From: Luscinia megarhynchos
Lineage: Eukaryota > Chordata > Aves > Passeriformes > Turdidae
Direction: 5' to 3'
Assembly: GCA_034336665.1 (NCBI GenBank)
Contig: CM067592.1
Location: forward strand, 33,477,942-33,541,941
Length of the DNA stretch: 64,000 bases
A model generated the notes under the pieces. The model worked only from the letters and a program-made list of their open reading frames with translations. It had not been told where the DNA came from and did not search any database. Below are positions 25,899 through 37,971 of the stretch, one piece after another. Positions within the stretch are counted from its first letter, which is position 1. Every line of letters starts with the position of its first letter. A program made the translations under genes and the position numbers.

Positions 25899-26590
25899 AC
25901 ACAGAATCAAAAATGGCTTGGTTTAGAAAGGACCCTAAAGTTCATCTAGTTCCAACCTACTTGCCATGGGCAGAAACACATTTCACTACACCAGGCTGCT
26001 CAGAGCCCCATCCAAACTAGCCTTGAACACTTCTAGAGAAAGGACATCCATGATTTCCCTGGGGAACATGTTCTAGTGTCTCGTCACCTTCAAAGGAAAG
26101 AATTTCTTCTAACCTGAACCTACTCTTTTTGAGCTTGAAGCCATTTTCCCTTGTCCTACCACTAAATGCTCTTGTAAATGGTCTCTATCTTTTTTGTAAG
26201 CTCTCTTAGGCTGCAATTGGATCACCCCAAAGCCTTCTCTTCTCCAGGACAGTCCCAATTGTCTCAGCCTCTTCTCATACGAGAGGTGATCCATCCGTCT
26301 GATCAATTTGGTAATTCTCATCTGGACTCTCTCCAATAGATCCATGTTCTTCCTGTGCAGGGACCCCAGAGCTGATGCAGCACTGCAGGGGGGTGTCACC
26401 AGAGCACAGCAGAGGGGCAGAATCCCCTCCCTCCCCTGCTGCCCACGCTGCTTTGGATGCAGCCCAGGGCACGTTTGGCTTTCTGTGCTCACGGCTGGGT
26501 CATGTCCAGCCTCTCCTCCACCAGCACCCCAAGTTCTTCTCAGTTGAATCCATACCTCGAATGGGAATGTGCAGGTTTCTTGCTGGAACA
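25899..26590 (-). mobile_element. CR1 LINE 3' end, about 0.7 kb
   Basis: A minus-strand CR1, in the same sense as PRUNE2. Read on the minus strand, the frame at 26109-26618 holds the reverse transcriptase C-terminal tail: GREGILPLCCALVTPP, then LLERVQMRITKLIRRMDHLSYEKRLRQLGL. The 3' untranslated part follows and ends in the sequence complementary to acacagaatcaaaaatggcttgg (from 25899). It is 5' truncated near 26590. The plus-strand frames at 26308-26642 are shadows of it. Confidence 0.92.
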
Positions 26591-29500
26591 GACAGCATCC
26601 AGGCAGAAAAGAAAGCATATATTACCAAAGTCTGACGTATAATAAGACAGAGGGCAAACCACTGCTTTTTAAAAGCATTTTATTTTGTAGCTATTTCATG
26701 TTTGCAATTACAATATGAAGTGCATAATGGCAGCCATTTCTATTATACAGAAAAATGCATCCATTTATGCTACGGAGTTTCTTTTGCTCAGATGTAAACT
26801 AGATGGAAATGTAAACCACACATTTTTGGGGTATTTTTTAATATAGCAATGCAGACCAACCTGAAGGAAAAAACTTTTAGTTGAGCTGAAAGCACCAATT
26901 GAAGGACTCGGGTGGAACAAGCTCTAAAGAGCCCTTGAAGGACAGAACCCACAGAGAGAAAGAAAGCATATATACAATACTAAGAGAAAGCCGTAGGATG
27001 TCATTGGAGAGGGGAAGTTTTCAAAATATTGATGCTATGGATTTCCCACGGCTTTTATTTTTATTTTATACCTCTTTCTGTGCCTGATCCAAATTCTAGC
27101 AGTGGCCCAGAAGATGTACACACTCATTTACTTGGTAAACCTCTTGCAAAGGCCCAGGGAAAAGCTAAATAAAGCTAAAGCACCCCATACCACAGCAAGA
27201 GAAGTGCTGTTTTCCACCAACTGCCCTTCATGGAGAAAGCATAGCCCCGGGGCAGCTGGCAGCATGCCAGACCAGAGTGAGGAAGGTATAATTTACACAC
27301 TGCCGTGCAAGCTCCAGCAAAGCAGTCTCATGGCAGAACAGTGCAGCATTTCAGTCTTCACAAACTCCCAGGAGAGCAGGAAATACACACATACTCAACT
27401 GAGTGCCACAACTATATGGGCTGAACCTGAATAAGCTAATTTCAGTTAAAAAAAAATTGGAATGAAGGGAGAATATGAATATTTTTGTTGCCTTTTTTTT
27501 TCTGTTCACTTGCTGTGTGTTTACCATAAATTAGACCTGCTGAGAGTGTAATGCTGAGCAACCCATATGGCAAATACTCAACTGAGAGATGTGAAAGGAA
27601 AATCACGTTTTTTTTTCTGAATTGTATCTAGCCCCTTTATTTAGAAAGCCCTTTTTAACAGCAAATGTTCAGAAACAAGCCATATAACAACACTTTTTAT
27701 ATTAGAAGGTGACATACCTTTTAGACCAAAACAATGTATTTTCAGAAGAATACAATTCAATATGTGATGAAATAGGACAAAAAATTACACTGTGTACACA
27801 GTGTTCAGTCAAGATTTATGGTTTTAAAACACAATTACAGAGGTTCTTAGTTGTAAAGTTGACATTTTTTCAAACTCATCCTGAAATCTTTCTTCCAATG
27901 AAACAATCTACAGCTAGTCTAAGTCCATGGTGTTCTACCAACTGTAGAGTTGACCTAACTGTTCCCATCTGAGGTACAAAATTAATCTATTCCAACTTTT
28001 TTCCTTACTAGACTGTGACAAACAGTAATGATGAAAAAAGCATGCACAAAAAGGGCTGTCAGTCATGAAACCTAAAAACAATCAAGTTCTGCATGTGGAA
28101 TCCAGGCACAGAGCGCTGACCACATCTCTCTGGCAATCTTGCAGGGGGGAAAACAAAGAAGAATGAATTTAAGATGATTCCTTGTGGACCTTGTTTACTC
28201 TTACCTTTCTTTTTCTTTAAGTCTAGGTCCTCCCCTCCATTCTCTCCCCCACCCCCCATAAAGGATGGAGAGATTTAAAAAAATTCTCTGAAAATCTGAT
28301 TAAGGCAACAACAGCAGCAAGATGGGAAGAATAAAATGCAGCCAAGTTACAACATATCTAGCAGTGACATTTATCTTCCTGTAGAAAGTGCCAGAACTGG
28401 TAACAGATCCATTTTGTTTGTAAAAGTAGCATCCAGGGAAGAAGATATTTTTTCCAAGGGCTTTAGTTGTTCATGCAAAGGAGGAACAAAAATCATCTGG
28501 CAATGGAGGTAATTAGTAATGATAATTTTTCTCTGTTTCATTTTACTACCAACTCTACAATCCTGTCTGACCTGAGCCACAGAACAAAGCAGCCCATATT
28601 CAGACACATTAATTCTTTCTCACAGAACTGAGAGACACTCTTCCCAAAGTGTGAAAAGGCTGCATATATGTCTCAATTCCCCAAAGCTGTAATGCAAAAA
28701 CTGTGATTTTTCATATTTGGGGAAGATAAATAGCTGCTACTGTTGTGCTCTGGCATAAATTTGTAGCCTCCATAGGTTTTTCCTAGCAAAGTATTTAAAA
28801 AAAAACAAAACAAAAAAAAAACCAGTCAGGAAACAAGAAACAGAGACCTTCCGACTCTTTTTGTTTTCTTTTTGTAATCAATAAATTCAATCTGTACTAA
28901 GCAACTTCAAAGATATTGTTTCACTTCAGAAATGCAGGATTTTCAGGACTAAAAAATGGTATGTGTATGCACAGAATTTGTTATGGAGAAAATAATAAAG
29001 GTATTTATCATGAAAGCAATGCAAGATTACCCTGAAGGAATTTTCATTTTACACTTTATCAAGTCTATATGGAAAAAGAAAAAATGGTAAAAAAGATGTT
29101 GCAGTACTCACAACATACACAGGAGTTCTGAATGTTGGTTTTTCTGACTCAAAGAGCCTGCAGGTTAGACTTAATATGTATTCATTTAAATATACAAAGT
29201 ATTTAATATACCCAAACAATTTAGCTATGGAGCTACAGAAGAACTTATTTTTTGGGGAATACCATTCATGCAGCATCTTTATCATGAAAACTAAATTTGA
29301 GTGGAGACACAAAGAAGCTGTGAATAATTCTGAATATAGAAGTGGTGACCTTTCTGTGAAAATGTTATCTGTCTCCTAGAAAAAGAAAAATTGTGGTCTT
29401 TGGTAGAATTTGTATTCCTAGTCACTCTGAATTTGAAAACTTAAATAAGGCCCGAAGGCTTTAAACTTTAATTATTTTGTAATCTTTTTAATGCCTGTAT

Positions 29501-30947
29501 TATAAATAAAATATATAAAAATGCATTTAAAATTAAATAAATCCTGAAGTTTCCTGTTAGACAAAACACTTAAGTCATGAAAATGTACAAAAGCAGTGAC
29601 CAAGCAGAATATTTGTTTAGAAATACACTGTATCTCTCTTCACATCCTGTCACCACTTGCCGGCTTCTGTAGTACTGTAACACTAACACTAGCGAACTCA
29701 AAATGTCTTCTTAGTTATGTGTTATACTATACTTATATGTTATACTATAATGGTAGATCAACAGTCCAGCATTTTAATTGTTTCCCACACAATAGCAAAG
29801 AAAAAACAAAAAACTAAAACTAAATAGCAGGAACTGTATTTTCTGTAATATTCACATTGTTATCACTATCATCATTTCTTAGATTCTTATGCATTACAGT
29901 CAGATCTTAAATGTTCACGCTAGGTTTTACAGTGAATTTTTTTCTAAAAGTGCATTAAATTTCATAGAAACAACTCTTTATGCTGAATGTTTCTCAAAAC
30001 AGCACCTCCCGCTGTCAATGTCTATGCCCCATAAGCAGCTAAGCTGAGTGCTACTGACAAGAACTAGAAGAGTATACAAATGATAAATTAGTCAGCTCCG
30101 TAGAAGTCAGAAATACAGGCCAATAATGATATGGTAGATTATAGCATTTTACTTAGCTGAAAGATAGTACATATTTTACAGCTGTGTTTCATAAAGAAAC
30201 TATCTTAATTTATTTGAACACATTTCATAAACGATACAAAAGAAAACAGTTTATCTTTTTGAACAATGTACTTGCGAGCACAAGCACATTTTTACTGTAA
30301 TGTTAGTAGACTGTTTATGCTCATTCCTTTAATAATTTTCACAGTTTTTTTACTTTGTTTATTAACTTCTGAACCAAGACTGAACTAAACCATGAAAGGC
30401 AAAATTGTAAATGATAGCTTGGACCAAATTAGACCGGATGTCACACCAATTATAACCAATGACGTCTATCCAATTTATTCAGATACCGAAAAAAGAATGA
30501 AATCCTAAAAACATACCACTGCACACCTGACACCACTGCTTCCTGTGCACATTTTTTAAGTGATACTGCTAGTACAAAAAATTCTGATGATTCTGGCTTA
30601 CTACCTGTTATGACAGTACTACAGAACAACATCACTGAATACACCTTGCAAAAATGACAGTTGAATAAATCAGTAAATGCTGAGTTGGGAAGATTTGTAA
30701 ATATAATGGTCTTAGCCATTTTAAAAGTTCACATTTTTCTCAAATCTCAAGAAAACATAGTAACATCCTACATGACTTCATGCAGAAGCATCCCATTGAA
30801 TAGGGGAACTTTTAGCTTGTATCACCCCCATATCATCCTCAGAAAGGAATCTGATGTGAAAACTATAAGCCATCCTAATCACTGTAAAAAATGTGGGTTT
30901 TGCTGCCATTTGATTTCACATACCTAATTAGGAAGCACTCTTTTGCA
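26591..30947 (-). other. PRUNE2 intron 6, 4.4 kb between CR1 copies
   Basis: AT-rich unique sequence with an A/C-rich tract at 28797-28822. A 110-codon plus-strand frame at 27102-27434 is somewhat richer in GC than its surroundings but has no recognised similarity. I support no gene here. Confidence 0.55.
28797..28822 (+). repeat. A-rich tract with C interruptions
   Basis: Runs of A broken by single C residues, then aaaacc. Simple sequence. Confidence 0.75.
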
Positions 30948-33344
30948 TCATAGAATAGCAGGTTAGAAGAGATCTCAAGAATGACCTAGTCCAAACTTTT
31001 TTGAAAAAAGCTCTCTAGACAAGGTGGTCTAGCACCCTGCCCAGATGAACCTTGAAGTGCCTAATGTTGAGGGATACACCACTTCTCTGGAGATAATTCC
31101 AAAACTAATTGTTACCAATGTGAATAATTTTCCTCTTGTGTCTAATCAGAATCTCCCCACGAGTAACTTGTTGTACGCATTATCCTTCTTTTTTTTTTCC
31201 ATGTGACTTCTTGTAAAAACAGAGTCTCCATTTTTTTTTTGTAGCCACTTTTTAAATACTAGAATCTGGTGTTAAGGTCTCACCAAGCCTTCTTGCCTAA
31301 CGTGTCAGGCTTCCTAACCCTTTGATCATCTCTGTGGCCTTTCTTCCCACCCTCTCCAGCCTGTCCATGTCTTTTTTGGGTAGCAGACACCAACACTAAC
31401 AGCAGTTTTCCAGGTGTGGCCTGACAAACACCAACAAGAATGGGACAATCTCTGCTGCTGATGCCCCTGTTGATGCAGCCCAAGATCTCCCTGGGCTCCT
31501 TTGCTCCAGCAGCACACTGCTCACTCATATTGAGCTTGTTGCTCACTGGGACTCCCTGGTCCCTTTCCACAGAGCTGCTCCCCAGCCTTCTGCTCCCAGC
31601 CTGTGCTGCACTCCTGGATTTGTTTTCCCAGGCGTAAGACCTTGCACTTGTCCTTGCTGGACTTCATAAGGTTCTTCTTTGCCCACTCTTCCAGCCTGCA
31701 CAGGTTTTCCTGCAGCATGGCTCTCCCTTGCAAAGTGTTCCCTTGATCCCTGAGTGACTGTGAGTGCCCTGGATGACCACTCATGAAGACATGAAACAGC
31801 ACTGGGACTGACACCAATCCCCGGAGGACCCCACTTGTGGCAGGTTGCCAGTTGGAAAAGCAGCCATTTACCCCACCCTGGGAGCTGCCTCTGGTCAGCT
31901 CCCCACCCTCTGCACGGGCAGCTTGCTCAGACTGCTCCACTCCAGCTTCACCAGGAGGCTGTGGGGGACCGTAGAGAAACCCTTGGAGAAACACAGGCAG
32001 ACACCATCCATGGCTTGTCCCACATCAACCAAGCAGGTTACTTCGCTGTAGAAGCTTTGTCAAGCACAACTTGGCCTGGATGAACCCGTGCTGGCATTTC
32101 CCAATCACCTGGTTCATCTGACTTGCAATGAATCCTCCCAGAAGGGTTTGTGTCATAACTCTTCTGGGGCCTGTAATTTCCTGGGTCCGCTTTTAAGCCC
32201 TTCTTGTAGATGGGGGTGACGTCAGCCCTCTTCTTGTCTTCTGGGATGTCTCTTGATCTCCAAAACTTCTCAAGGATTATGGAGAACAGCCTCATAATGA
32301 CCCCAGCCAGCTCTCCAATACTCTTGAGTCGATATTGTAAGGTCCTATCAATTTGCAGGAGCTGAGTTCCTGCAACAGCCCACACAGCAGTTTTTCCTTC
32401 ATTGACAGTGGGTCTGTTTGCATCAACACAGTTTGCTTACAGTGTCTGGGGCCCAACTGCACTGGTTACAACTTCTCCCACTTAACACTGGGCCAGTAGT
32501 TTCCTCTGGTTTCTGCTTCTTGTCTATATACTCAAAGCTCCCCTTCTTGTAGTTTCTGACATCTCTTGCCGATTTTAATTCAAGTTGAGTCTTTGCTTTT
32601 CTAACAGCATCTCATGCCCTGGCAATGTTCTTGTGGTTCTCAACAGATTTGTAATTCCTTTTCCATCTCTGATATGCTTCTCTTTTGGTCTTGAACAGAC
32701 TCTCAAGCTCAAAGTCAAATCAAGAGAGACTCCTGTTCCATCTACTTCCCTTCGAAGAGGATGAACTGGTTTTGTGCTTCCATGATAGCAATCTTGAAAA
32801 ACTCACAGCAGTAACTAGCTCCTTTATTGTCCACTGAAGCTTCCGTTTCAATTGAGCTCTGAGCAAGAAGAAGCTTGGTCTTCTAAAATCTAAAACCTCT
32901 GCCTGAGTAGTACTTCAGAGTGCACAGCCAGACCCCAAATTCCACAATATTGCTTGGAGATGACCCTTTTAACCTTGATTCAGAGGCACTTGAGAGGGCT
33001 TCTACAGCCACTGCAGTTGACCTCTATACATCTGAGGTTCTCCTTAACTTAAAGTACAAGTCCCCCTTCCCTTCTTCCCTGACTCTCTTTACAAAACAGC
33101 CTATAGCATCCATCATATTTCTCCCATTGTGGGAGTTGTCCTATCGTGTTTCAGTTACTCCTACGATATCCCAACTTTCAGACTGGTGTCAAGTTCCCAG
33201 TGTTTACTCTCCAGGCTCTGCACATTTGTATAAATACACATGAGGAACCAGGTCTTGTTCTTATCTCGGGAGGCAGCTGAGGAACAGTTGTCACTGCTCT
33301 GATTGGCTTGGCTTATTTCCCAATTGGCTGCAATGGCAAGCACT
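30948..33344 (-). mobile_element. CR1 LINE, about 2.4 kb, endonuclease plus reverse transcriptase remnants
   Basis: The longest CR1 in the window, minus orientation. It starts (5' side, about 33344) near the beginning of the endonuclease domain: the frame at 33161-33343 contains CIYTNVQSLESKHWEL, the usual CR1 opening. The endonuclease part then looks internally shortened before the linker (LELKSARDVRNYKKGSFEYI around 32570-32510). Next come reverse transcriptase remnants at 32038-32385 (DKKRADVTPIYKKGLKADPG, NYRP) and 31521-31994 (LEEWAKKNLMKSSKDKCKVL). The 3' end lies near 30948, in sequence complementary to catagaatagcaggttag. Its 3' untranslated part differs from that of the copy at 25.9 kb, suggesting a different CR1 subfamily. 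In-frame stops and shifts are present. Confidence 0.9.
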
Positions 33345-36300
33345 TAAAAACACCACTTGAATGGTACTCCCCACCAGATTTCTTTCATAACTTTAGAGAA
33401 AAGTCACTACAGGGAATTCAGCTTCCCTGTCTACCTTCTCCAGACCTTGGATTGTACTGATTACAACTGGAGCACTTGGGCTGATCTGAGGAATCAACTG
33501 GACAGCTATTGTCCTCCAGAAGACAGTAGTCTGATGTCAAGCATGATATGGTATTTACGTTAATGCACGTGTGGCTGCATTACTCATTCATATGAGGTTA
33601 TGACTTTAGCCTTTTAATACTTCTGAAAAAGCAAATGAAGTATGCTTAAGCTTTATGTACCATATATGTTATAAATTTTCCTAAGGCAGATATCACACAC
33701 TGACATTTTAAGACCTTAATTAAGGTTGATTTATTTACAAATGGTATGTTTTCATCTCTCAGAAATGATGTATTTAATGTTTTATTTTTTAAACACAATT
33801 AAAAAATAATATATAAATATATACATACTGCAAATGTAATACAGATAACAAATTCATTTAAGCCCATTTATGCACATTAGTGACACACCATGTGGCAGAA
33901 AGACTAGGACTACAAGAAGACCCCGTGGCGATTTATTTTATATTAAATCCCTAATGGCCTCTTCTCATCTTTGCAAAAATATGCACAAAAGTCCAGACTA
34001 TGCAGCCATTGAAATGAATGGTTATTTATTTGCTAAACGAGAACCCTATGTTTAATGTTCCTTAGACATAAGGTAGTCTGCAAAAGTCGCATTCCTACAG
34101 CTCTATACATCATTTATTTTACATACCCTAACTTCTCACAACAGGCATCAGAAAAATACTTTTGAACCGCATTGCTGTTGTAAGTTGCTGAGAATTTTGT
34201 TTCCAATTCCATTACTGAAAGATTAAATGTTAACATGTTTGCTTGGGGTTTGCTTCTTGTTTTGTTTTTTTACATTAAAAACAAATTCATGGACCAATCT
34301 GCCATTTAAAATACGTTTATATTTATACTGAGAGAAAAAAGTTCCCAAATACACAATATATATACATAATCATTATAGACAGACAACAGAAGTTCAAATC
34401 TTCAAAGACACATGTTGTAATCTCACTTATTTGGGGTGTAATGGTCTACCAAGCACTTGTTTGACATACTTCAGCTGAGACAGAGGTTCTTAATTTGCTC
34501 TACATAAGAATTTTTCAAAATGCAGAAATAAAATTCTCCAAACCAGTGAAGCAATATTATTTTTTAATATTATTACAAAATAGCTTTAAATTTAAACAGT
34601 ATTTCCAACTTAAGACCACTTTTTCATAGGAAGATGATAAACTGTGCACCCAAGCACTTCTACATTTCTTAAATTACTATTGCTGGAACTGCCACTCCAA
34701 GTTCCTCTGAGGCATAAAGCCACAAAGGGGGAAGCTGTTACAAGAGACAGAACTTCCTGTTGGTACCACCCCAACTCATTTGGACTACAGAGGCTACCTA
34801 AGGACCATCAAGCTTCCTGTGGCAGCATCAATTTTCAGGACACTTTCTTGAGGAAACAACACTGGTGACAGCAGCCTCCATTGAGGCTCTGACAAGTTCT
34901 CTAAGCCTTCAGAAGTGTCATACAACCTCGACAAACCATGCAAACTGTCTTTATGAAGTATGTGGGTGCCATGGCCAGAGGCATGAACCTCAACAGACCT
35001 TCAGAACAGTCCCTTGCCTGTCAGTCAGTAGCAGACAATCAGAGAACTTGTTTTTAACTGACTGACCTGCTTCCTCAGATGGTAACTGATCTTCTATCTT
35101 CGTAAGTTGTGTGAGTAGTTAGAATAAATTTTCATGAACCAACGGATAAAAGACTTAGAACAACAAGCATATGTTATAATGAGCCATTTCAACTGAATTG
35201 AACATTCATGAAACCTGGATTGTTCTTCCAGTGCACTACATTTTAAAAAGCAGAGAACAGAGTTTGCTTTACAACAGAAGTATTAATTTCATTGGGAAAA
35301 AATTACTTTCACAGAAAGTCACATTCAGAAGACATTTCTCATTTCCAAGAGAACTCCAGCAGGGAAGCAGCAAAAGATACTCTAAGGGTATAACAAAATG
35401 TAGCAGAAATTAACTGTAACACATGCATTGAATTTTGCTACAGTATCTTATGAGTAATCATCATTATGACCGGGAGAAACTTCGCAGCGAAGGCAACAAA
35501 AATAACTGTGATCTGGGCAGTGTCACTTTTATTGTGTCGTTCTCTTAAAAAATAAAATTGTTGTGTATGTAAAATTCAAGCAGTGTACACTCTGACAGCC
35601 AGTCGCTGGTGACAGGTCTGATTCCAGGTTACAGCTTTAATGCCACCTACATCCAGGAAGGCCAGATCCAAAGGTGGTTATCTCAAGAAATGCAAAGGTC
35701 CACACGGACTCTTAGAGAAACCTAAACACAACCACACAAAATGACTGCCCTATAGAAAGTACTTTCATGGTAGATACTTTTGCATATTTGTTGATTATTA
35801 AGGAAAAAAGTGGCCTTGTGATTCTCCTGAAGAAGCAAAACCACAAACACATTAGGGATTCAACACCTGTTGCCAAGCCTGTTCTTCGTGTTTCCTTAAT
35901 ATTTAATCAGGTAATGTCTGTGGAGCACTTTGAGGATGAATAACAAGCTACCATTATTGCTGAGAAAATCATTAATTCATTAAAGTTTGTGTATTCTCGG
36001 TTCATAACAGAATTCTAAACGGAATAGGCAGGTCTGGAGATTTTTGTCATTATTTTTCTTATATGTATTGTGCTTCTGACACTGGGTGAAATAACTACAC
36101 GTGTTCCCTATCACTAATAAAACTGAGTAAAAAAACATCTTTCTCTGGCCAAGAACCAAAAATGAGGGTTCAGGAAACATTTCAACAAAGAGCAGTAATG
36201 CAGCAAATGCAAAACTCATCTCAATCCCAGTAACTTTGCAAACATTATACCCAGGGAAAAAAAGCAGTTACACCCCAGTAAAGTTAGTCCTTTCTGGCAC

Positions 36301-37876
36301 AAACTACTCACAGCGGAACAAAAGACAGCAAAAATCAAAGGAAGGTGCCTGCTACTTCCAGAAAAAAAATCCCATCAGAAATACTAGTAATAAAATTACT
36401 TACCAGACTGGGATTAAAAATCATCTAACATGAGCAAAATCAGTTCAGTTTGTTCTTACAGGCAAACAAATCTCCTCTGCCCTCTAGAATGACCACTAGC
36501 TATGTGAGAAAAACAATTATGAAACATTTACTGCCTGACCACCAGATCTTAACACTTCTAGGCCAAGGTAAATCAGCATCACATGTTACACCTGACAGAA
36601 AAAAGGCTGAAAATTTGCCTACTTTGAGAACTAGGAACACCTACTCTTGACGAAGTCAAATTGTGAGATCCAGCCATAAGGAAGACAAGTTCTGAGCTAC
36701 AATTAACTTGAGCATATAGAGTTGCAAAGACGAGGTCAGACAGATTTACCTGGAGCTTAGACCTGAGGAGCACAGATCAGTATTCCACATAGTTACTAAA
36801 CATGATTTAACACAAAATCTCCTAATTAGCTCCTAGCTCTGTCCACCATTAACTGAAACTGACAGAGTAAAATAGAAAGATTTAAAACAAAAGAAGATGA
36901 GGATTTTATTAAGAACTTTATAAAATCCAATTTTTTCATTTGGGGATTTATCTTACAGTACTCTTTCGCCTTTCCACCCAGCCTCAGTGTAATTTTTAGG
37001 ATCAAATTATGGTTCATAAAGCAATGCTGTTTTGGTGGCAAAGACTGTTTAATACCGAAACAACTAATTGCAAACTAATATATTCGACTTTATTTCCTGA
37101 AGCTTTGCTACCCAATTTGCTTTTTATATTTTAGTACACAAGCAGAAATCAAAGGATAATTATTAGCTGGATTGTAACAAAAACTTCTTCAACCACAGAA
37201 GCATATTATTGTTTATAAAATGTATCACAAGACACATATTGTAAGAAATCTCCTAGGACATACAATGCAAGAACCATTCAAGAGTTTTGATTTTTTTAGT
37301 AGCATTTGATGTAAAAAAAAGTTTTGTTTTAGTACAAAAGTAGGTAAAATTTCCTTCTACATTTCAAATACTTTTTTATAGGTGACTTTCATGCAAATAA
37401 AGATACTGAAAATTACAAATCTATACTATATAAATAGGCTTTTGTTATTGATATTTTCTTCAGACCACTTAATCAATATGCCAGTATGCAAACTTAAATC
37501 AGAAGTAGTAATGTCATGTCATACTAGTTCAGTGATCTAAGCATTCATATTTTTTTCACATAATATCCAGCAGCATGTAACTCTCCTTAAGATCAAGGCA
37601 GAAAGCTCACACCTTTAATTCACCCAAAGGTTCCAATTTGTTTATGCCATCGTTTTTAACACACCATGGTACAATCTAAAGGGAGGGAATATTCATAATA
37701 TCATAATAATGTAGGGAAATAACAAATAGCTACTACTTCTGTCAAAGTTAATTAAATCACTGAAAATTCTGCTCATACTGAAGAACTATTGAGAAAATAG
37801 CTTGCTCACAATCTCTTTTAAAGAATCATTTCCATATGGAATAAGGCTGTTAAACATGTTTTAAGTTTTCTCTTAC
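33345..37876 (-). other. PRUNE2 intron 6, 4.5 kb next to exon 6
   Basis: Intronic sequence from the CR1 5' edge to the exon 6 donor. It contains a TA-rich patch around 33800-33830 and a GC-richer stretch around 34640-35060 without recognised coding similarity. The segment 33860-34075 has unusually balanced, non-repetitive composition, but no motif identifies it. Confidence 0.55.
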
Positions 37877-37971
37877 CTCCAGTGTCATGTACACAGTGCT
37901 AATTGCTACTTTGATTTCTCCATCTGAAATCTCCTTGAGATCCTTGAGCATAACTTCCTCAATACTCACAG
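37877..37971 (-). CDS. PRUNE2: PRUNE2 exon 6
   Basis: A 95-base exon. The acceptor is ttaaacag with AG at 37973-37972 and the donor is GAG|gtaaga (GT at 37876-37875). It completes a split codon from exon 5 and ends in phase 0. The residues are VSIEEVMLKDLKEISDGEIK, then VAISTVYMTLE, closely matching the start of the DHHA2-like half of vertebrate PRUNE2, where the homologous mammalian stretch reads SIEQTMLKDLKELSDGEIK. It is separated from exon 7 by the 36 kb intron 6. It was called from splice sites plus similarity. Confidence 0.95.

Noticed and set aside
26308..26642. Three overlapping plus-strand frames
   Set aside because: They are shadows of the minus-strand CR1 ORF2 remnant.
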